64,000 nt of DNA from Olsenella uli (lineage in GTDB: Bacteria; Actinomycetota; Coriobacteriia; Coriobacteriales; Atopobiaceae): positions 1 through 64,000 of the forward strand of contig NZ_JACJKN010000015.1 in NCBI RefSeq assembly GCF_016900775.1. The letters are read 5' to 3'. Both the position numbers and the translations under genes were made by a program. Numbering within the stretch: position 1 is the stretch's first letter; every line of letters begins with the position of its first letter. Shown piece by piece: positions 1 to 8,529 of this stretch. The notes under the pieces are model-generated. The model saw nothing but the letters and a program-made list of their open reading frames with translations. It had not been told where the DNA came from and ran no database searches.

Positions 1-19
1 AGATGTGTATAAGAGACAG
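1..19 (+). other. Tn5/Nextera transposase adaptor, sequencing artefact
   Basis: The first 19 bases, AGATGTGTATAAGAGACAG, are exactly the Tn5 mosaic-end sequence used in Nextera libraries. They are not genomic. Reading through them gives the spurious peptide starts MCIRDR and MYKRQ that are common in draft-genome protein databases. Genomic sequence starts at base 20, inside the fhaA gene, so the true contig edge is there. Confidence 0.97.
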
Positions 20-842
20 GTGCGGGCGCGGGGATGGAGGACGCCACGGCGGCGGCCCCGGGGACCGCGCCGGCGATGCCGGCGACCGCCTCGGCGCCCA
101 CGCCGCGCCTCATGTCGACGAGCGGGACGTTCCGGCGCTGCGTCTGCGGCACCGGGATGGCGCCGGGCTGCGCCGGCTGCGAGACGAGCGGCGTGCCGGC
201 GGCCGCCACGGGCATGGGCGTCGACTCGGACGCGGAGGCCACGGGGCCCGGCACGTCGTCAAACTCGGCGGGCATGACCTCGAGGCCGGCCTCGGAGTCG
301 GAGAGCGAGGGGCGGCGCTCGGGCTCGGGCTGCGCGAGGGGCACGACGCGGTCGGCCGTGCGGCGCGTGGGCCGCGGCTGCGGGCCGCGGCGGTTGATCT
401 GCGCCGCGGCGCCGCCGGCGCTCGAGTTGCCGGCGAGAAACGCGCGCTCCTCCTCGCGCAGGCGGTTGAGGGTGCGGGCGTCGACGTTCTCAGCGAAGAC
501 GGCGAACTTGCCGGGGCGCTGGGATGGGTCGACCATGAAGCGCACGAGGGGGCTGCCCACGAAGGCGTAGCCCTTCTTCTGGGCCTGCGCCGTGACGAAG
601 GAGGAGATCTCGTAGGTGATCTGCTCGTAGAGCGGCCGCATGAGGGAGTCGTCGGACGAGGAGACGAGCACGGTGTAGAGCGCCGGCGCGGTGTCCACGC
701 CGTCGATCTCATAGGTCTCGTTCTCCATCTCGCGCGCGGCGCGCTTGGCGAGCTTCTTGAAGGAGAACGGCTCGGTATATCCCTGCGGCGCGGCCCCAAA
801 CACGGAGCTGATGCGCCCCTCAAACTCACTGAGGAAGCTCAT
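20..842 (-). CDS. fhaA: FhaA-type protein, DUF3662 N-terminal domain (partial)
   Basis: The reading frame starts at ATG 842-840 (protein begins MSFLSEFEGRISSVFG) and stays open to the contig edge, so the C-terminus is missing. The first ~130 residues match the FhaA_N/DUF3662 pattern: an amphipathic start, then PFSFKKLAKRAAREME, then a segment with SPLVRFMVDPSQRPG. A long Pro/Ala/Arg-rich linker follows. In the family a C-terminal FHA domain binds phosphothreonine on substrates of the partner kinase and acts in cell-wall synthesis control; that domain would lie beyond the window. The start codon overlaps the end of the upstream kinase gene by 17 bp, which suggests translational coupling. The family call rests on recalled sequence pattern. 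Confidence 0.8.
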
Positions 843-2580
843 GGTACCCATCCTCGTCATCCAGGTCCTCGAAGAGCGGCCCTCTGAGGACTGTCGCAAT
901 GCACAAAAGCACAGACAAGAGTACCGCAAGGACCACGGACTCCCAATCGAGGGCCGCCCATATACCGGCATTCTCCATGCTGGCCGCGACGGCCTCGGAG
1001 CCGATGAGGAGTGCAAGCCCCAGGATCTGACCGCACACGCCCGCCGCCACCGAGCCGCGCAGCGCCACGGCCGAGGAGGCCGCGCCGCAGGCGGCCGCGC
1101 CGGCGCAGACGGCCCAGAACGCGGGGTCGGCCAGGCGGGGGAGCAGCCCCGCGAGCGTGACCGCGGCGGAAAAGCCCGCGTCCACGGCGCACCCGAAGAG
1201 GCTCCCCAGGAGGTAGCCCGCCGCGCCCGTGAGCGCCGCCGGGCCGGGGTCGAGGGCGTAGCCGGCCACGCCCGCGCCCGCGACGGGCGTGGGCAGGCAG
1301 CAGGGGAGCAGGACGGCGAGGCTGCTCAGGCGCTCCTTTCTCCCCACGGCCACCCACCAGGCCACGACCGCGGCGCCCACGGCGGCCGCGAGCGGGAACG
1401 AGGCGGCGGTGCGCGCGGTGACGGCGAGCGCACCCGCGAGCGCGAGGCCCGCAAGGGCCCCGCCGAGGGGCGGCCAGGCCGCGGCGGCGACGGCGCAGGC
1501 GAGCGAGGCCACGGCGGCCGTGCCCGTCTCGGGGCCAAGCAGCGCGGGAAGGGCGAGCCGCACGGTGGCGAAGGTTGCGAGCGCCGTCACGGCGCGGCCG
1601 ATCGCGCGGGGAAGCCAGGGGAGCCGCAGGGCGAGGGGCAGCCGCTCGCCCACGAGCGTGGCGCTCGAGCCGTCGTCCTTCTCGGCCTGGTCAACGAGCT
1701 CCCGGAGCGACGCCGCGCCCGCGCGCGGGTCCCCCAGCCAGCCGAGAAGGTCGTCGGCGAACGCGCGCACGTCAGCCGGGCGCGCGGCGGCCTGGGGGGC
1801 GAGCGCGTCGGCGAGGATGAGCTCCGGCTCCCCCGCAAGCTCCGGGCAGTCGCGCGAGAGCGCGCGCCGGGGCCCGTGCTCGATGAGGCGCAGCGAGGAG
1901 GCGGCCGAGTCCGCGGCGAAGGGGTTCGAGCCCGTGAGGGCCTGCCAGATCACCACGGCGAGCGAGAAGACGTCGCTGCGCTCGTCCACGAGCATGCCCT
2001 CGATCTGCTCGGGCGGCATGTAGCCCACGGTGCCGCCCCGCGCCCCTCCGTAGCCCGCGGCCGAGGCAAGCGTGGCCATGCCAAAGTCGGCGAGCTTCAC
2101 CACGCCCTGCCGGTCGATCATGATGTTCGTGGGCTTGATGTCCAGGTGCAGCACGCGGTTCTCGTGGGCAAACTCGAGGGCGCGCGCCACGGAGTCGAGC
2201 ACCTGCGCGCACTCCTCGCAGGTGAGCCTGCCGCCCTCCACGCGCGCGAGCAGCTCCGCGAGGTTGAGGCCGTCGACGTACTCCATCACGATGTAGGCGT
2301 AGGTGCCGTCTGACTCAAAGTCAAAGACCGTCACGATGTTGGGGTGTCCCAGCATGCAGGCGGTGCGGGCCTCCGCGAGGGCCTCGTCTGCCGTGGTGGT
2401 TGCCGCCTCGTCGAGGATGGGGAGCCGCTTGATGGCCACGCGCCGCTGGAGGCGCAGGTCCCAGCAGGTGCACACGGTGCCAAAGCCGCCGGTTCCCCGG
2501 CGCGCGAGAACGCGGTACCTGCCCAGGAGGACCTCCTCGGGCGGCGTGTGCTGCTGCGCGATCGGGCTCGTCTCGCTCAC
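826..2580 (-). CDS. membrane-anchored serine/threonine protein kinase (PknB/STPK family)
   Basis: A 584-residue Hanks-type kinase. The kinase domain (about residues 20-290) has the glycine loop GTGGFG (29-34), the invariant lysine in VAIK (K51), the catalytic loop HLDIKPTN (145-152, D147) in which leucine replaces the usual Arg of HRD, DFG (165-167), and a PPE in place of APE in the activation segment. Residues ~350-570 hold several hydrophobic segments, so the C-terminus is membrane-embedded; no PASTA domains are seen. I chose the GTG start at 2580 because AAAGGAGACGCC precedes it directly; an upstream ATG at 2688 has no ribosome site and would add an unlike extension. It overlaps fhaA by 17 bp, matching the actinobacterial pairing of STPKs with FHA proteins. 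Confidence 0.92.
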   Translation of the reverse strand: MSETSPIAQQHTPPEEVLLGRYRVLARRGTGGFGTVCTCWDLRLQRRVAIKRLPILDEAATTTADEALAEARTACMLGHPNIVTVFDFESDGTYAYIVMEYVDGLNLAELLARVEGGRLTCEECAQVLDSVARALEFAHENRVLHLDIKPTNIMIDRQGVVKLADFGMATLASAAGYGGARGGTVGYMPPEQIEGMLVDERSDVFSLAVVIWQALTGSNPFAADSAASSLRLIEHGPRRALSRDCPELAGEPELILADALAPQAAARPADVRAFADDLLGWLGDPRAGAASLRELVDQAEKDDGSSATLVGERLPLALRLPWLPRAIGRAVTALATFATVRLALPALLGPETGTAAVASLACAVAAAAWPPLGGALAGLALAGALAVTARTAASFPLAAAVGAAVVAWWVAVGRKERLSSLAVLLPCCLPTPVAGAGVAGYALDPGPAALTGAAGYLLGSLFGCAVDAGFSAAVTLAGLLPRLADPAFWAVCAGAAACGAASSAVALRGSVAAGVCGQILGLALLIGSEAVAASMENAGIWAALDWESVVLAVLLSVLLCIATVLRGPLFEDLDDEDGYHELPQ

Positions 2581-2709
2581 GGCGTCTCCTTTGGTTGTGC
2601 TGCGTGTGCCGTGTCGTGGGGCCCATTCTACCGCAGGCGCGCGGGCAGCCGTCCCGTCAGAAAAAACACTTGGCAGTCCGCGAGGCATGCGCTAGAATGT
2701 CCTCTGCAC

Positions 2710-2796
2710 GCGGGCGTGGCGGAATTGGCAGACGCGTACGGTTCAGGTCCGTATGGGGGCAACTCCATGAAGGTTCAAGTCCTTTCGCCCGCACCA
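2710..2796 (+). tRNA. tRNA-Leu (CAG)
   Basis: An 87-nt class II tRNA. The acceptor stem GCGGGCG pairs with CGCCCGC (2786-2792), the anticodon loop TTCAGGT places CAG at 2744-2746, there is a long variable arm and a GGTTCAAGTCC T arm, and the 3' CCA is encoded (2794-2796). It is followed closely by a terminator at 2807-2833. Confidence 0.97.
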
Positions 2797-2806
2797 TGAT
2801 TGTTTG

Positions 2807-2833
2807 GCCCCGGCTTCGCGCCGGGGCTTTTTT
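2807..2833 (+). terminator. intrinsic terminator of tRNA-Leu
   Basis: The stem GCCCCGGC / GCCGGGGC is closed by a short TTCGC loop and followed by a run of six T. It lies 11 bp past the tRNA CCA end. Confidence 0.88.
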
Positions 2834-2857
2834 GTGCGCCTCGGGCCGCCTCCACAG

Positions 2858-2935
2858 TTAACGCGCACTCGTGCACGGGTTCTTACATGCCCACTGGGCA
2901 AACGCGAGAAGAACCCGTGCACGAGTGCGCGTTAA
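2858..2935. repeat. nested hairpin element H1 (perfect 27-bp arms)
   Basis: Arms 2858-2884 and 2909-2935 are perfect reverse complements (first arm begins TTAACGCGCACTCGTGCACG). The 24-nt loop contains the small palindrome TGCCCACTGGGCA followed by AACG. It lies between the tRNA-Leu terminator and the convergent small membrane-protein gene. The same architecture, with a related loop core, recurs at 25358-25432, 26683-26759, 26807-26879 and 39442-39525. It may act as a bidirectional terminator or be a mobile palindrome. Confidence 0.85.
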
Positions 2936-2962
2936 TCGAGAAGAACCTGCGGGCCGAATCCG

Positions 2963-3154
2963 CTACTCGTCGTCCTCGTCGTCAAAGAGGTCCCAGTCGC
3001 CCTCGGACTTCTCGTGGTTGAAGTAGCGCTTCTTGGTGGTGCGCTCCATGAGCAGGGCGATGACGAGGCAGATGACGATCCCACCGCCGATGAGGCAGAT
3101 GACGCCCATCTCGTCGTTGAAGAGCCATGTGAAGAAGTCACCAATCGCCTGCAT
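2963..3154 (-). CDS. small single-pass membrane protein, function unknown
   Basis: A 63-residue protein (MQAIGDFFTWLFNDEMGV...) with one hydrophobic helix at about residues 17-36 (GVICLIGGGIVICLVIALLM), a basic patch KKR just after it, and a strongly acidic tail ending DLFDDEDDE. The charge pattern suggests N-out/C-in insertion. A ribosome site GGGAGGG precedes the ATG. It is divergent from serS with about 100 bp between start codons. No family is recognised; only length, frame and composition support it. Confidence 0.65.
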   Translation of the reverse strand: MQAIGDFFTWLFNDEMGVICLIGGGIVICLVIALLMERTTKKRYFNHEKSEGDWDLFDDEDDE

Positions 3155-3256
3155 GCACCCTCCCGAGAACGCGTCGTTTCATCCGCACAAGTATATACTT
3201 GGGGAGCCGCCGCGCGAGCGCCGGCAACGTGCACGCATTCAAAGCAAGGAGCCAGC

Positions 3257-4552
3257 ATGCTCGACATCAAGTTCGTCCGCGAGAACCCCGACCTTGTGGA
3301 CAAGGCCTGCGAGTCTCGCCAGAACGCCCACTGGGACCGCGAGAAGTTCTTCGAGCTTGACGAGGAGCGCCGCTCCGTCATCTCCGAGGTCGAGAAGCTT
3401 CAGGCCGAGCGCAACGCCGTCTCCAAGGAGATCGGCCAGCTCATGCGCGAGGGCAAGCGCGACGAGGCCGAGGCCGCCAAGGCGCGCGTGGCCGCCAACA
3501 AGGACCGCATCGCCGCGCTCGATGACCGCCGCGGCGAGGTCGAGGACGCCCTCTTTGACCTGGTGAGCCGCATCCCCAACATCCCGCACGAGAGCGTTCC
3601 CTACGGCAAGGACGACTCCGACAACCCCGAGGTGCGCCGCTGGGGCACCCCGCGCGACTTTGCCGCGGACGGCTTTGAGCCCAAGGCGCACTGGGACCTG
3701 GGCCCGGCCACCGGCATGATTGACTTCGACCGCGGCGTCAAGATTGCCGGCGCCCGCTTCTACGTGCTTGGTGGCATGGGCGCCCGCATGGAGCGCGCGC
3801 TCATCAGCTTCATGGTAGACATGCACGTCAAGGCCGGTTTCAAGGAGTGGTGGATGCCCGTCATCACCAACCGCGAGACCCTCTTTGGCACGGGCCAGCT
3901 GCCCAAGTTCGAGGACGACCTCTACCATGTGAACCCCGACCTCTACCTCATCCCCACGGCCGAGGTCATGCTCACCAACCTCCATCGCGGCGAGGTGCTC
4001 GAGGCCTCCCAGCTGCCGCTGTGGTACACCGCCTTCACGCCGTGCTTCCGCGAGGAGGCGGGCTCTGCCGGGCGCGACACGCGCGGCATCATCCGCGTGC
4101 ACCAGTTTGACAAGGTCGAGATGGTCAAGTTTGCCAAGCCCGAGGACTCGATGAACCAGCTCGAGAGCATGGTCGGCGAGGCCGAGGCCGTGCTCCAGGC
4201 GCTGAGGCTGCCCTACCACGTGGTCACGCTCTGCACCGGTGACATTGGCTTCTCCGCGTGCAAGTGCTACGACCTCGAGGTGTGGCTGCCCAGCTACAAC
4301 GCCTACAAGGAGATCTCCTCCTGCTCCAACTGCTGGGACTTCCAGGCCCGCCGCGCCAACATCCGCTACAAGGACCCGGCGGAGTTCAAGGGCACGCGCT
4401 ACGTGCACACCCTCAACGGCTCCGGCCTGGCCGTGGGCCGCACGATGGCCGCCATCATGGAGAACTACCAGAACGCCGATGGTTCCATCACGGTGCCCGA
4501 GGCCCTGCGCCCCTATATGGGCGGCGTCGAGGTCATCCGCCCGGAGGCCTAG
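3257..4552 (+). CDS. serS: serine--tRNA ligase
   Basis: SerRS (431 aa, the normal length) charges tRNA-Ser with serine in the cytosol. The N-terminal ~110 residues form the tRNA-binding coiled-coil arm (MLDIKFVRENPDLV..., rich in Glu/Lys/Arg heptads). The class II catalytic domain shows motif 2 (FREEAGSAGRDTRG) and motif 3 (GSGLAVGRTMAAIMENYQ). The start at 3257 is set by AAGGAG 6 bp upstream and by the conserved MLDIKFVR start; the frame is open further upstream, but that part is not SerRS-like. There is no T-box-like leader in the ~100 bp upstream. Two tRNA-Ser genes lie in this window. Confidence 0.98.
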   Translation: MLDIKFVRENPDLVDKACESRQNAHWDREKFFELDEERRSVISEVEKLQAERNAVSKEIGQLMREGKRDEAEAAKARVAANKDRIAALDDRRGEVEDALFDLVSRIPNIPHESVPYGKDDSDNPEVRRWGTPRDFAADGFEPKAHWDLGPATGMIDFDRGVKIAGARFYVLGGMGARMERALISFMVDMHVKAGFKEWWMPVITNRETLFGTGQLPKFEDDLYHVNPDLYLIPTAEVMLTNLHRGEVLEASQLPLWYTAFTPCFREEAGSAGRDTRGIIRVHQFDKVEMVKFAKPEDSMNQLESMVGEAEAVLQALRLPYHVVTLCTGDIGFSACKCYDLEVWLPSYNAYKEISSCSNCWDFQARRANIRYKDPAEFKGTRYVHTLNGSGLAVGRTMAAIMENYQNADGSITVPEALRPYMGGVEVIRPEA

Positions 4553-4970
4553 GGACCGTACAGCCCGAGTGCTGCGGGGCCGTCCGTCGCGTGCGGGCGG
4601 CCCCGCTTCGCTTGGAAGGCAGTGCGCCGGTGCCGGCACCCACGCCGCTGCGCTGCGCGTTAGAAAGCCGCGGCCGTTGCACGATATGGCGAGAAGAACG
4701 TTAGCAATTCGAGGTCGTTGCGTGCCTCGGGTGCGGGCGGGTTAGAGAATCGCGCTCGTTGCAGCTCCGGTGCCGTGCGGACCCCTGTTGCGTGGCGGAA
4801 TCCTCGTGTTTTGCGCATTGCCGCAGGCGGTTGTCCTTCTCGCCCGGCCTAAATCGCGTTTTACGTGAGGCGCTTCGCGCGACGACCGCGATTTTCTAAG
4901 CGTGGCACCCGCTTGCGGTGCCATGACCCGCGATTGTTAAACAGACTCCTCCGGAACTATTGTTGGCAAA
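4553..4970. repeat. 22-bp repeat cluster A in a non-coding stretch
   Basis: No gene is seen here. The stretch holds copies of a 22-bp unit whose core is TTAGAGAATCGCGGTCGTTG. Forward copies are at 4659-4680, 4700-4721 and 4741-4762; inverted copies are at 4879-4900 and, weaker, 4921-4941. The motif GGCGAGAAGAACG lies between copies (4689-4700). The order of forward copies followed by inverted copies would let the transcript fold into a large hairpin. The same arrangement recurs at 12070-13610 and 43955-44197. Confidence 0.8.
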
Positions 4971-4975
4971 ATTAA

Positions 4976-5013
4976 GAACTGATGTTCTAAAAGAACAAAT
5001 GTTCTGCTATACT
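4976..5013 (+). promoter_or_regulatory. two LexA-type SOS boxes over a sigma-70-like promoter
   Basis: GAACTGATGTTC (4976-4987) and GAACAAATGTTC (4993-5004) both match the Gram-positive LexA/DinR half-site pattern GAAC-N4-GTTC and are 17 bp apart, about 1.5 helical turns. A -10-like TATACT is at 5008-5013, right after the second box, so a bound repressor would cover the promoter of the gene starting at 5046. The -35 is weak. Pattern match only. Confidence 0.72.
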
Positions 5014-5045
5014 AGGGACGAAGGGAGCGGGAGAAAGGTGGCGAG

Positions 5046-5435
5046 ATGGATGAGCACGAGGTGGCGCGGTTTGAGCGAGCGGGGGATGTGCGCGTGATGA
5101 GCGTAGCGGCGGATGGCGAGAAGATCGTGGTGCGCGAGGACCTCTCGGGTCCTTCCGCCCTTCTCGCCTACGGCGAGAGGTGCAGGACGCTGAGGGTGAC
5201 GCTTGCGGGGGAGGCGTCCGCCGCGCTCCTGCGCCAGGGGTTCTGCGGCGGGGTCGACTCGCTCTGGAGCTACCTTACGGACGAGAGGCACGACATCGTT
5301 GACCTCATGGACCTCTGCGACGGGCTCGGCGTCCCCTATGCGTTCTCGTCCACGGGCCCGGGGGACGTCCTGCAGTTCCGGCCCGCCCGAGGGGACGCCC
5401 GCGGGGACCGGCCCACGGGCGTCAGACACGGCTGA
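5046..5435 (+). CDS. unknown 129-aa protein behind two LexA-type boxes
   Basis: The protein starts MDEHEVARFERAGDV, after AGAAAGGTGG at 5031-5040. It is soluble, with no signal or membrane helix, slightly acidic, with a central segment GFCGGVDSLWSYLTDERHDI and a disordered Gly/Asp/Arg tail. I recognise no family. Its interest is its promoter: two SOS-box palindromes sit directly upstream, so it is probably DNA-damage induced. It converges on the GntR gene and the two 3' ends overlap by 14 bp. It could be a damage-checkpoint or repair accessory protein, but nothing in its sequence shows which. Confidence 0.6.
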   Translation: MDEHEVARFERAGDVRVMSVAADGEKIVVREDLSGPSALLAYGERCRTLRVTLAGEASAALLRQGFCGGVDSLWSYLTDERHDIVDLMDLCDGLGVPYAFSSTGPGDVLQFRPARGDARGDRPTGVRHG

Positions 5436-6129
5436 CGTTGAGCTCGAAGCTGTTGCTCTCCCCGCGGTAGGTGGCGACGGAGTACTCCACGGCCGTTCCC
5501 TGTGCGTCGCGGGAAACGGTGTGGAAGAGCAAGAGGGGGTCTCCCGCCTCTACGTCGAGCAGGGCGGCGGCCGCCCCGTCGGCCTTGATGACCTCAAGGC
5601 GGCGGCGTGCCGTCATGACGGGGTTCCCGCAGGCGTCCATGGCGGCGTAGAGGCTCGACTCGTTGAAGTCGAACGAGTCGAGGCCCGGGTAGAGCGCGCA
5701 GGGGATGTAGCTCTCGACAAAGACGTTGGGCAGATCGTCGGCGTAGCGAAGCCGCACGAGCTTATAAACCTCCTGGCCGCGGGTCAGCTCAAGCTGCTTC
5801 TCCACCTCGGCGCCTGCGCGCTCGCGCTTGAACACGAGGACGTTGGTCTTGGGGAGGCGCCCCGCAAGGCGCATCGCATCCTCGAAGCTGGAGATGGTCA
5901 TGGTGAAGGACTGGCTCACCTTGGGCTTGGTCACCACCGTGCCCCGACGCCGGCGCTTCTCAAGGTAGCCGTCGCTCGCGAGAATCTGGAGGGCCTGGCG
6001 GATGGTCGGCCGGCTGACCCCGTAGATCTGCGCGAGCTCGAGCTCGGAGGGTATGGTCTGCCCCTCGGGGTAGGTCCCGTCATTGATCTTGGAGAGGAGG
6101 TCGTCTTTGATTTGATCGTAGAGGGTCAT
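5422..6129 (-). CDS. GntR-family regulator with UTRA ligand domain
   Basis: A 235-residue HutC/UTRA-subfamily repressor. The N-terminal winged helix (residues ~1-70) contains YPEGQTIPSELELAQIYGVS and RPTIRQALQIL, the classic GntR recognition helix, followed by GYLEKRRRRGTVV. The rest is a UTRA effector domain ending in a YSVATYRGE-type strand, which in the family binds phosphorylated sugars. The start is set at ATG 6129 (MTLYDQIKDDLL); residues encoded further upstream do not resemble the family. It sits just downstream of the PTS genes on the same strand (118 bp away), so it most likely controls that operon in response to its phosphosugar. Confidence 0.88.
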   Translation of the reverse strand: MTLYDQIKDDLLSKINDGTYPEGQTIPSELELAQIYGVSRPTIRQALQILASDGYLEKRRRRGTVVTKPKVSQSFTMTISSFEDAMRLAGRLPKTNVLVFKRERAGAEVEKQLELTRGQEVYKLVRLRYADDLPNVFVESYIPCALYPGLDSFDFNESSLYAAMDACGNPVMTARRRLEVIKADGAAAALLDVEAGDPLLLFHTVSRDAQGTAVEYSVATYRGESNSFELNVSRV

Positions 6130-6246
6130 GGGTCCCGTCCGTCGATGAGGCGCTGAACGTGATGATTGTAGCGCGAGCGCGGCCCGCACCGGGGTGCGGG
6201 CCGCGCGGGGATGACGTCAAAGACCGCTCGATCTCTTTGGATGTGC

Positions 6247-7104
6247 CTAGAAGACGCCGAGGACGCACAGGACGCTGATGGCAACCGTCAGGATGACGAT
6301 GACCTTGGTGGGGCTGTACTGCTTCTTGCCGAGCATCCACCAGGTCACAAGCACCGCGATGAGCGGGAGCAGTGCCGGGAAGACGCCGTCGAGGGTGGTC
6401 TGGAGCGGCTGCCACTCGTCGCCGAAGGGAATGTTCAGCGTGGTGGCGAGGGCGATGTTGCCCGCCGCGAGCGCGCCGACGACCATGATGCCGAGCACGT
6501 TGAAGGCGTCCATGATGCGCCGAGCGCTCTCGCCGACGATGATGTCGATGGCGCCCACGCCCAGCTTGTAGCCGGTGCGGTAGCTGATGAAGGAGATGAC
6601 GGGCCCGATGATGCCGTAGGCGACGATGTAGAAGAGCGGGCCGAGGGGGCTGCCGCCGTTGGCGAGGCTCATGCCAATGGAGAGCAGCGTCGGGACGATG
6701 ATGCCCTGGATGATGGAGTCGCCGATGCCGGCGAGCGGTCCCATGAGGGTGGCCTTGATGTTGTTGGGCATCTCCTCGGAGACCTCGCCGCCCAGGGCGA
6801 TGTTCTCCTCGAGCGAGGTCACGATGCCGTTGATGATCTGGCCCGTCTGGGGCTCGGTGTTGAAGAAGACCGAGTGGCGGACGAGCAGGCGCCGCTTGGC
6901 CTCGGGGTCGCCGGCGTAGTACTTGTTGGCAAAGGGGATGTAGGACCAGGCATAGGCATGACCCTGGAGCTTCTCGTAGCTCATGGAGGCGAGGTGGGTG
7001 AACGCCCAGCGCAGCCAGATTGTGTTGAGGTCCTTGTTGGTGAGGCGCGGCTTGCCGTTGGCGCTGGGCGCCTGCTGGGTGAGGTCGGTGGTTTCGGTGG
7101 CCAT
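6247..7104 (-). CDS. PTS mannose/fructose/sorbose family, IID component
   Basis: A 285-residue IID subunit of a mannose-family (Man) phosphotransferase system. It carries the family start LTNKDLNTIWLRW, the Met/Tyr/Glu-rich amphipathic region (SMSYEKLQGHAYAW), the conserved LMGPLAGIGDSI loop, and C-terminal hydrophobic helices. IID and IIC together form the membrane translocator. It is the last gene of a IIA-IIB-IIC-IID run, 21 bp after IIC. The substrate cannot be read from the sequence. Confidence 0.94.
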   Translation of the reverse strand: MATETTDLTQQAPSANGKPRLTNKDLNTIWLRWAFTHLASMSYEKLQGHAYAWSYIPFANKYYAGDPEAKRRLLVRHSVFFNTEPQTGQIINGIVTSLEENIALGGEVSEEMPNNIKATLMGPLAGIGDSIIQGIIVPTLLSIGMSLANGGSPLGPLFYIVAYGIIGPVISFISYRTGYKLGVGAIDIIVGESARRIMDAFNVLGIMVVGALAAGNIALATTLNIPFGDEWQPLQTTLDGVFPALLPLIAVLVTWWMLGKKQYSPTKVIVILTVAISVLCVLGVF

Positions 7105-7125
7105 GGGGGTGCTCCTTTCCGGTGC

Positions 7126-7962
7126 TTAGAACAGGTCATCGTCCTCGTAGACCGCGTGCGCGTCAGCCTCGGTCACGGCCTCGGCCGCAGGCTCGGCGGC
7201 GGACTTGCCGCTGGAGAGGAACACGAGGTACGCGACAAGCGCGGCGATGAAGACGATCGCCACCATCGAGAGGCCGGCGAAGGACAGCAGGACAAAGCCA
7301 GCGAGGAAGAAGATGAGCTGCATCTTGTCCTTGATGACGATGTTCATGAGCATGCCGATCCCAAGGGCCGGCAGCACGCCGCCGAGGACGGAGATGATGT
7401 GCGTGACGATCTCGGGCACGCTGTTGAGCAGTGCGTCAACGACGCCCTGGCCGAAGAAGACGATCAGGAAGACGGGCACCGCGCGGATGAAGAAGGTGCA
7501 GATCTGCGGGTAGACGATGTGCCAGAGGGTGATGCCTCGGTCATCGTTGTTCTCCGCGGCGCGCGAGGCGCCGTTGTTGAAGAACGAGTAGAGCGCCATG
7601 CGCGTGTTGTAGAAGATGAGGCCGAGGGTCTGGCCAATCAGCACGGAGAGGGTGACGGCGATCGCCGGGTCCTTGGTGGTGGCCATGGCAAGCCCGATGC
7701 CGCCGTAGGAGGCGTAGGTGATCTCGGAGTTTGTCGCCCCGCCGGTGGAGAGGTTGGCGATGAAGACGGCCTGAACGGCGACGCCGCACAGGACGCCCTG
7801 GGTGATGTCACCGAACACGAGGCCGCAGAGCAGGCCGGCCACGAGCGGGCGGCCCATCACGTAGTAGCCCCAGCTCATGCCGAAGAGGCAGCAGCTCTCG
7901 ATGGCGCCGAGGTAGCAGAAGACGCCACACATGAGCGCGGGAAACAGCAGCGCGAGGTTCAT
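7126..7962 (-). CDS. PTS mannose/fructose/sorbose family, IIC component
   Basis: A 278-residue polytopic IIC permease subunit starting MNLALLFPALMCGVFCYLG. It has the early GRPLVAGLLCGLVFGDITQG segment and the ATNSEITYASYGGIGLAMATTKDPA loop typical of Man-family IIC, and about eight hydrophobic helices. The C-terminal ~25 residues are acidic and cytosolic (ending YEDDDLF). The start at 7962 follows an AAAGGGAAAG ribosome site. It lies between IIB and IID of the same operon. Confidence 0.94.
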   Translation of the reverse strand: MNLALLFPALMCGVFCYLGAIESCCLFGMSWGYYVMGRPLVAGLLCGLVFGDITQGVLCGVAVQAVFIANLSTGGATNSEITYASYGGIGLAMATTKDPAIAVTLSVLIGQTLGLIFYNTRMALYSFFNNGASRAAENNDDRGITLWHIVYPQICTFFIRAVPVFLIVFFGQGVVDALLNSVPEIVTHIISVLGGVLPALGIGMLMNIVIKDKMQLIFFLAGFVLLSFAGLSMVAIVFIAALVAYLVFLSSGKSAAEPAAEAVTEADAHAVYEDDDLF

Positions 7963-7987
7963 GTCTTTCCCTTTCTCTTTAGTGACG

Positions 7988-8482
7988 CTACATTGCCTGG
8001 TACTTGGCCTTGAGCTCGGGCCAGGTGCGGACGGAGTCGTCGGGGAGCAGCTGGAACTGGATGTCCACGCCCGCCGCCGCCAGCTCGTCGAGGGCCACGA
8101 CGTCCTCATCGTTGAGCATGACGGTGTTGCCCATGTTCTTGGTGCCCTCGCGGGTGGCGTTGAGGTTGCCCACGTTGAGGACGCCGCCGTAGTCGCCGCC
8201 GAGCTTCGTGAGGTCGGCGAAGTTCCTGATGGAGTCGGAGATGACAAAGAACTTCTTCGGGGAGGCGCTCGCCTTGGCAAGGGCCTCGGGTCCCTGGGCG
8301 AGGGTGTAGATGCCCAGCTTGAGCTTGCCGGCCGCGGCCTTGAGGACCTTGCAGCGCAGCTGGTCGGCGGCAACCTTGTCGCTGATTACGAGAATGGCGT
8401 CCGCGGGCTTCACGGCGACCCACCTTGTAGTGGTCTGCCCGTGAATGACGCGGTCGTCAACGCGCGCGAGAACAATGGCCAT
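7988..8482 (-). CDS. PTS mannose/fructose/sorbose family, IIB component
   Basis: A 164-residue cytosolic IIB protein. The N-terminus MAIVLARVDDRVIHGQ carries the phospho-accepting histidine (H14), and the core has the family's alternating strand/helix pattern (ILVISDKVAADQ, FFVISDSIRNFADL). It takes phosphate from IIA and passes it to the sugar during import. It is 47 bp after the IIA gene and 25 bp before IIC. Confidence 0.95.
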   Translation of the reverse strand: MAIVLARVDDRVIHGQTTTRWVAVKPADAILVISDKVAADQLRCKVLKAAAGKLKLGIYTLAQGPEALAKASASPKKFFVISDSIRNFADLTKLGGDYGGVLNVGNLNATREGTKNMGNTVMLNDEDVVALDELAAAGVDIQFQLLPDDSVRTWPELKAKYQAM

Positions 8483-8529
8483 GTTCTTCTCCTTTCCTGA
8501 GCGCCCGGGCGGGCGCCTTGCCTACGTTG

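Noticed and set aside
3-887. Long plus-strand frames starting MCIRDR and MYKRQ
   Set aside because: Their starts are the sequencing adaptor and they run antisense to the FhaA-type frame, which has a recognisable domain and a proper start.
3155-3256. T-box riboswitch in front of serS
   Set aside because: Only about 100 bp are available and no T-box consensus or specifier stem can be seen.
6211-8013. 600-residue plus-strand frame rich in Asp/Glu/His
   Set aside because: It is an antisense shadow of PTS IID and IIC; its composition is typical of a reversed membrane-protein frame.
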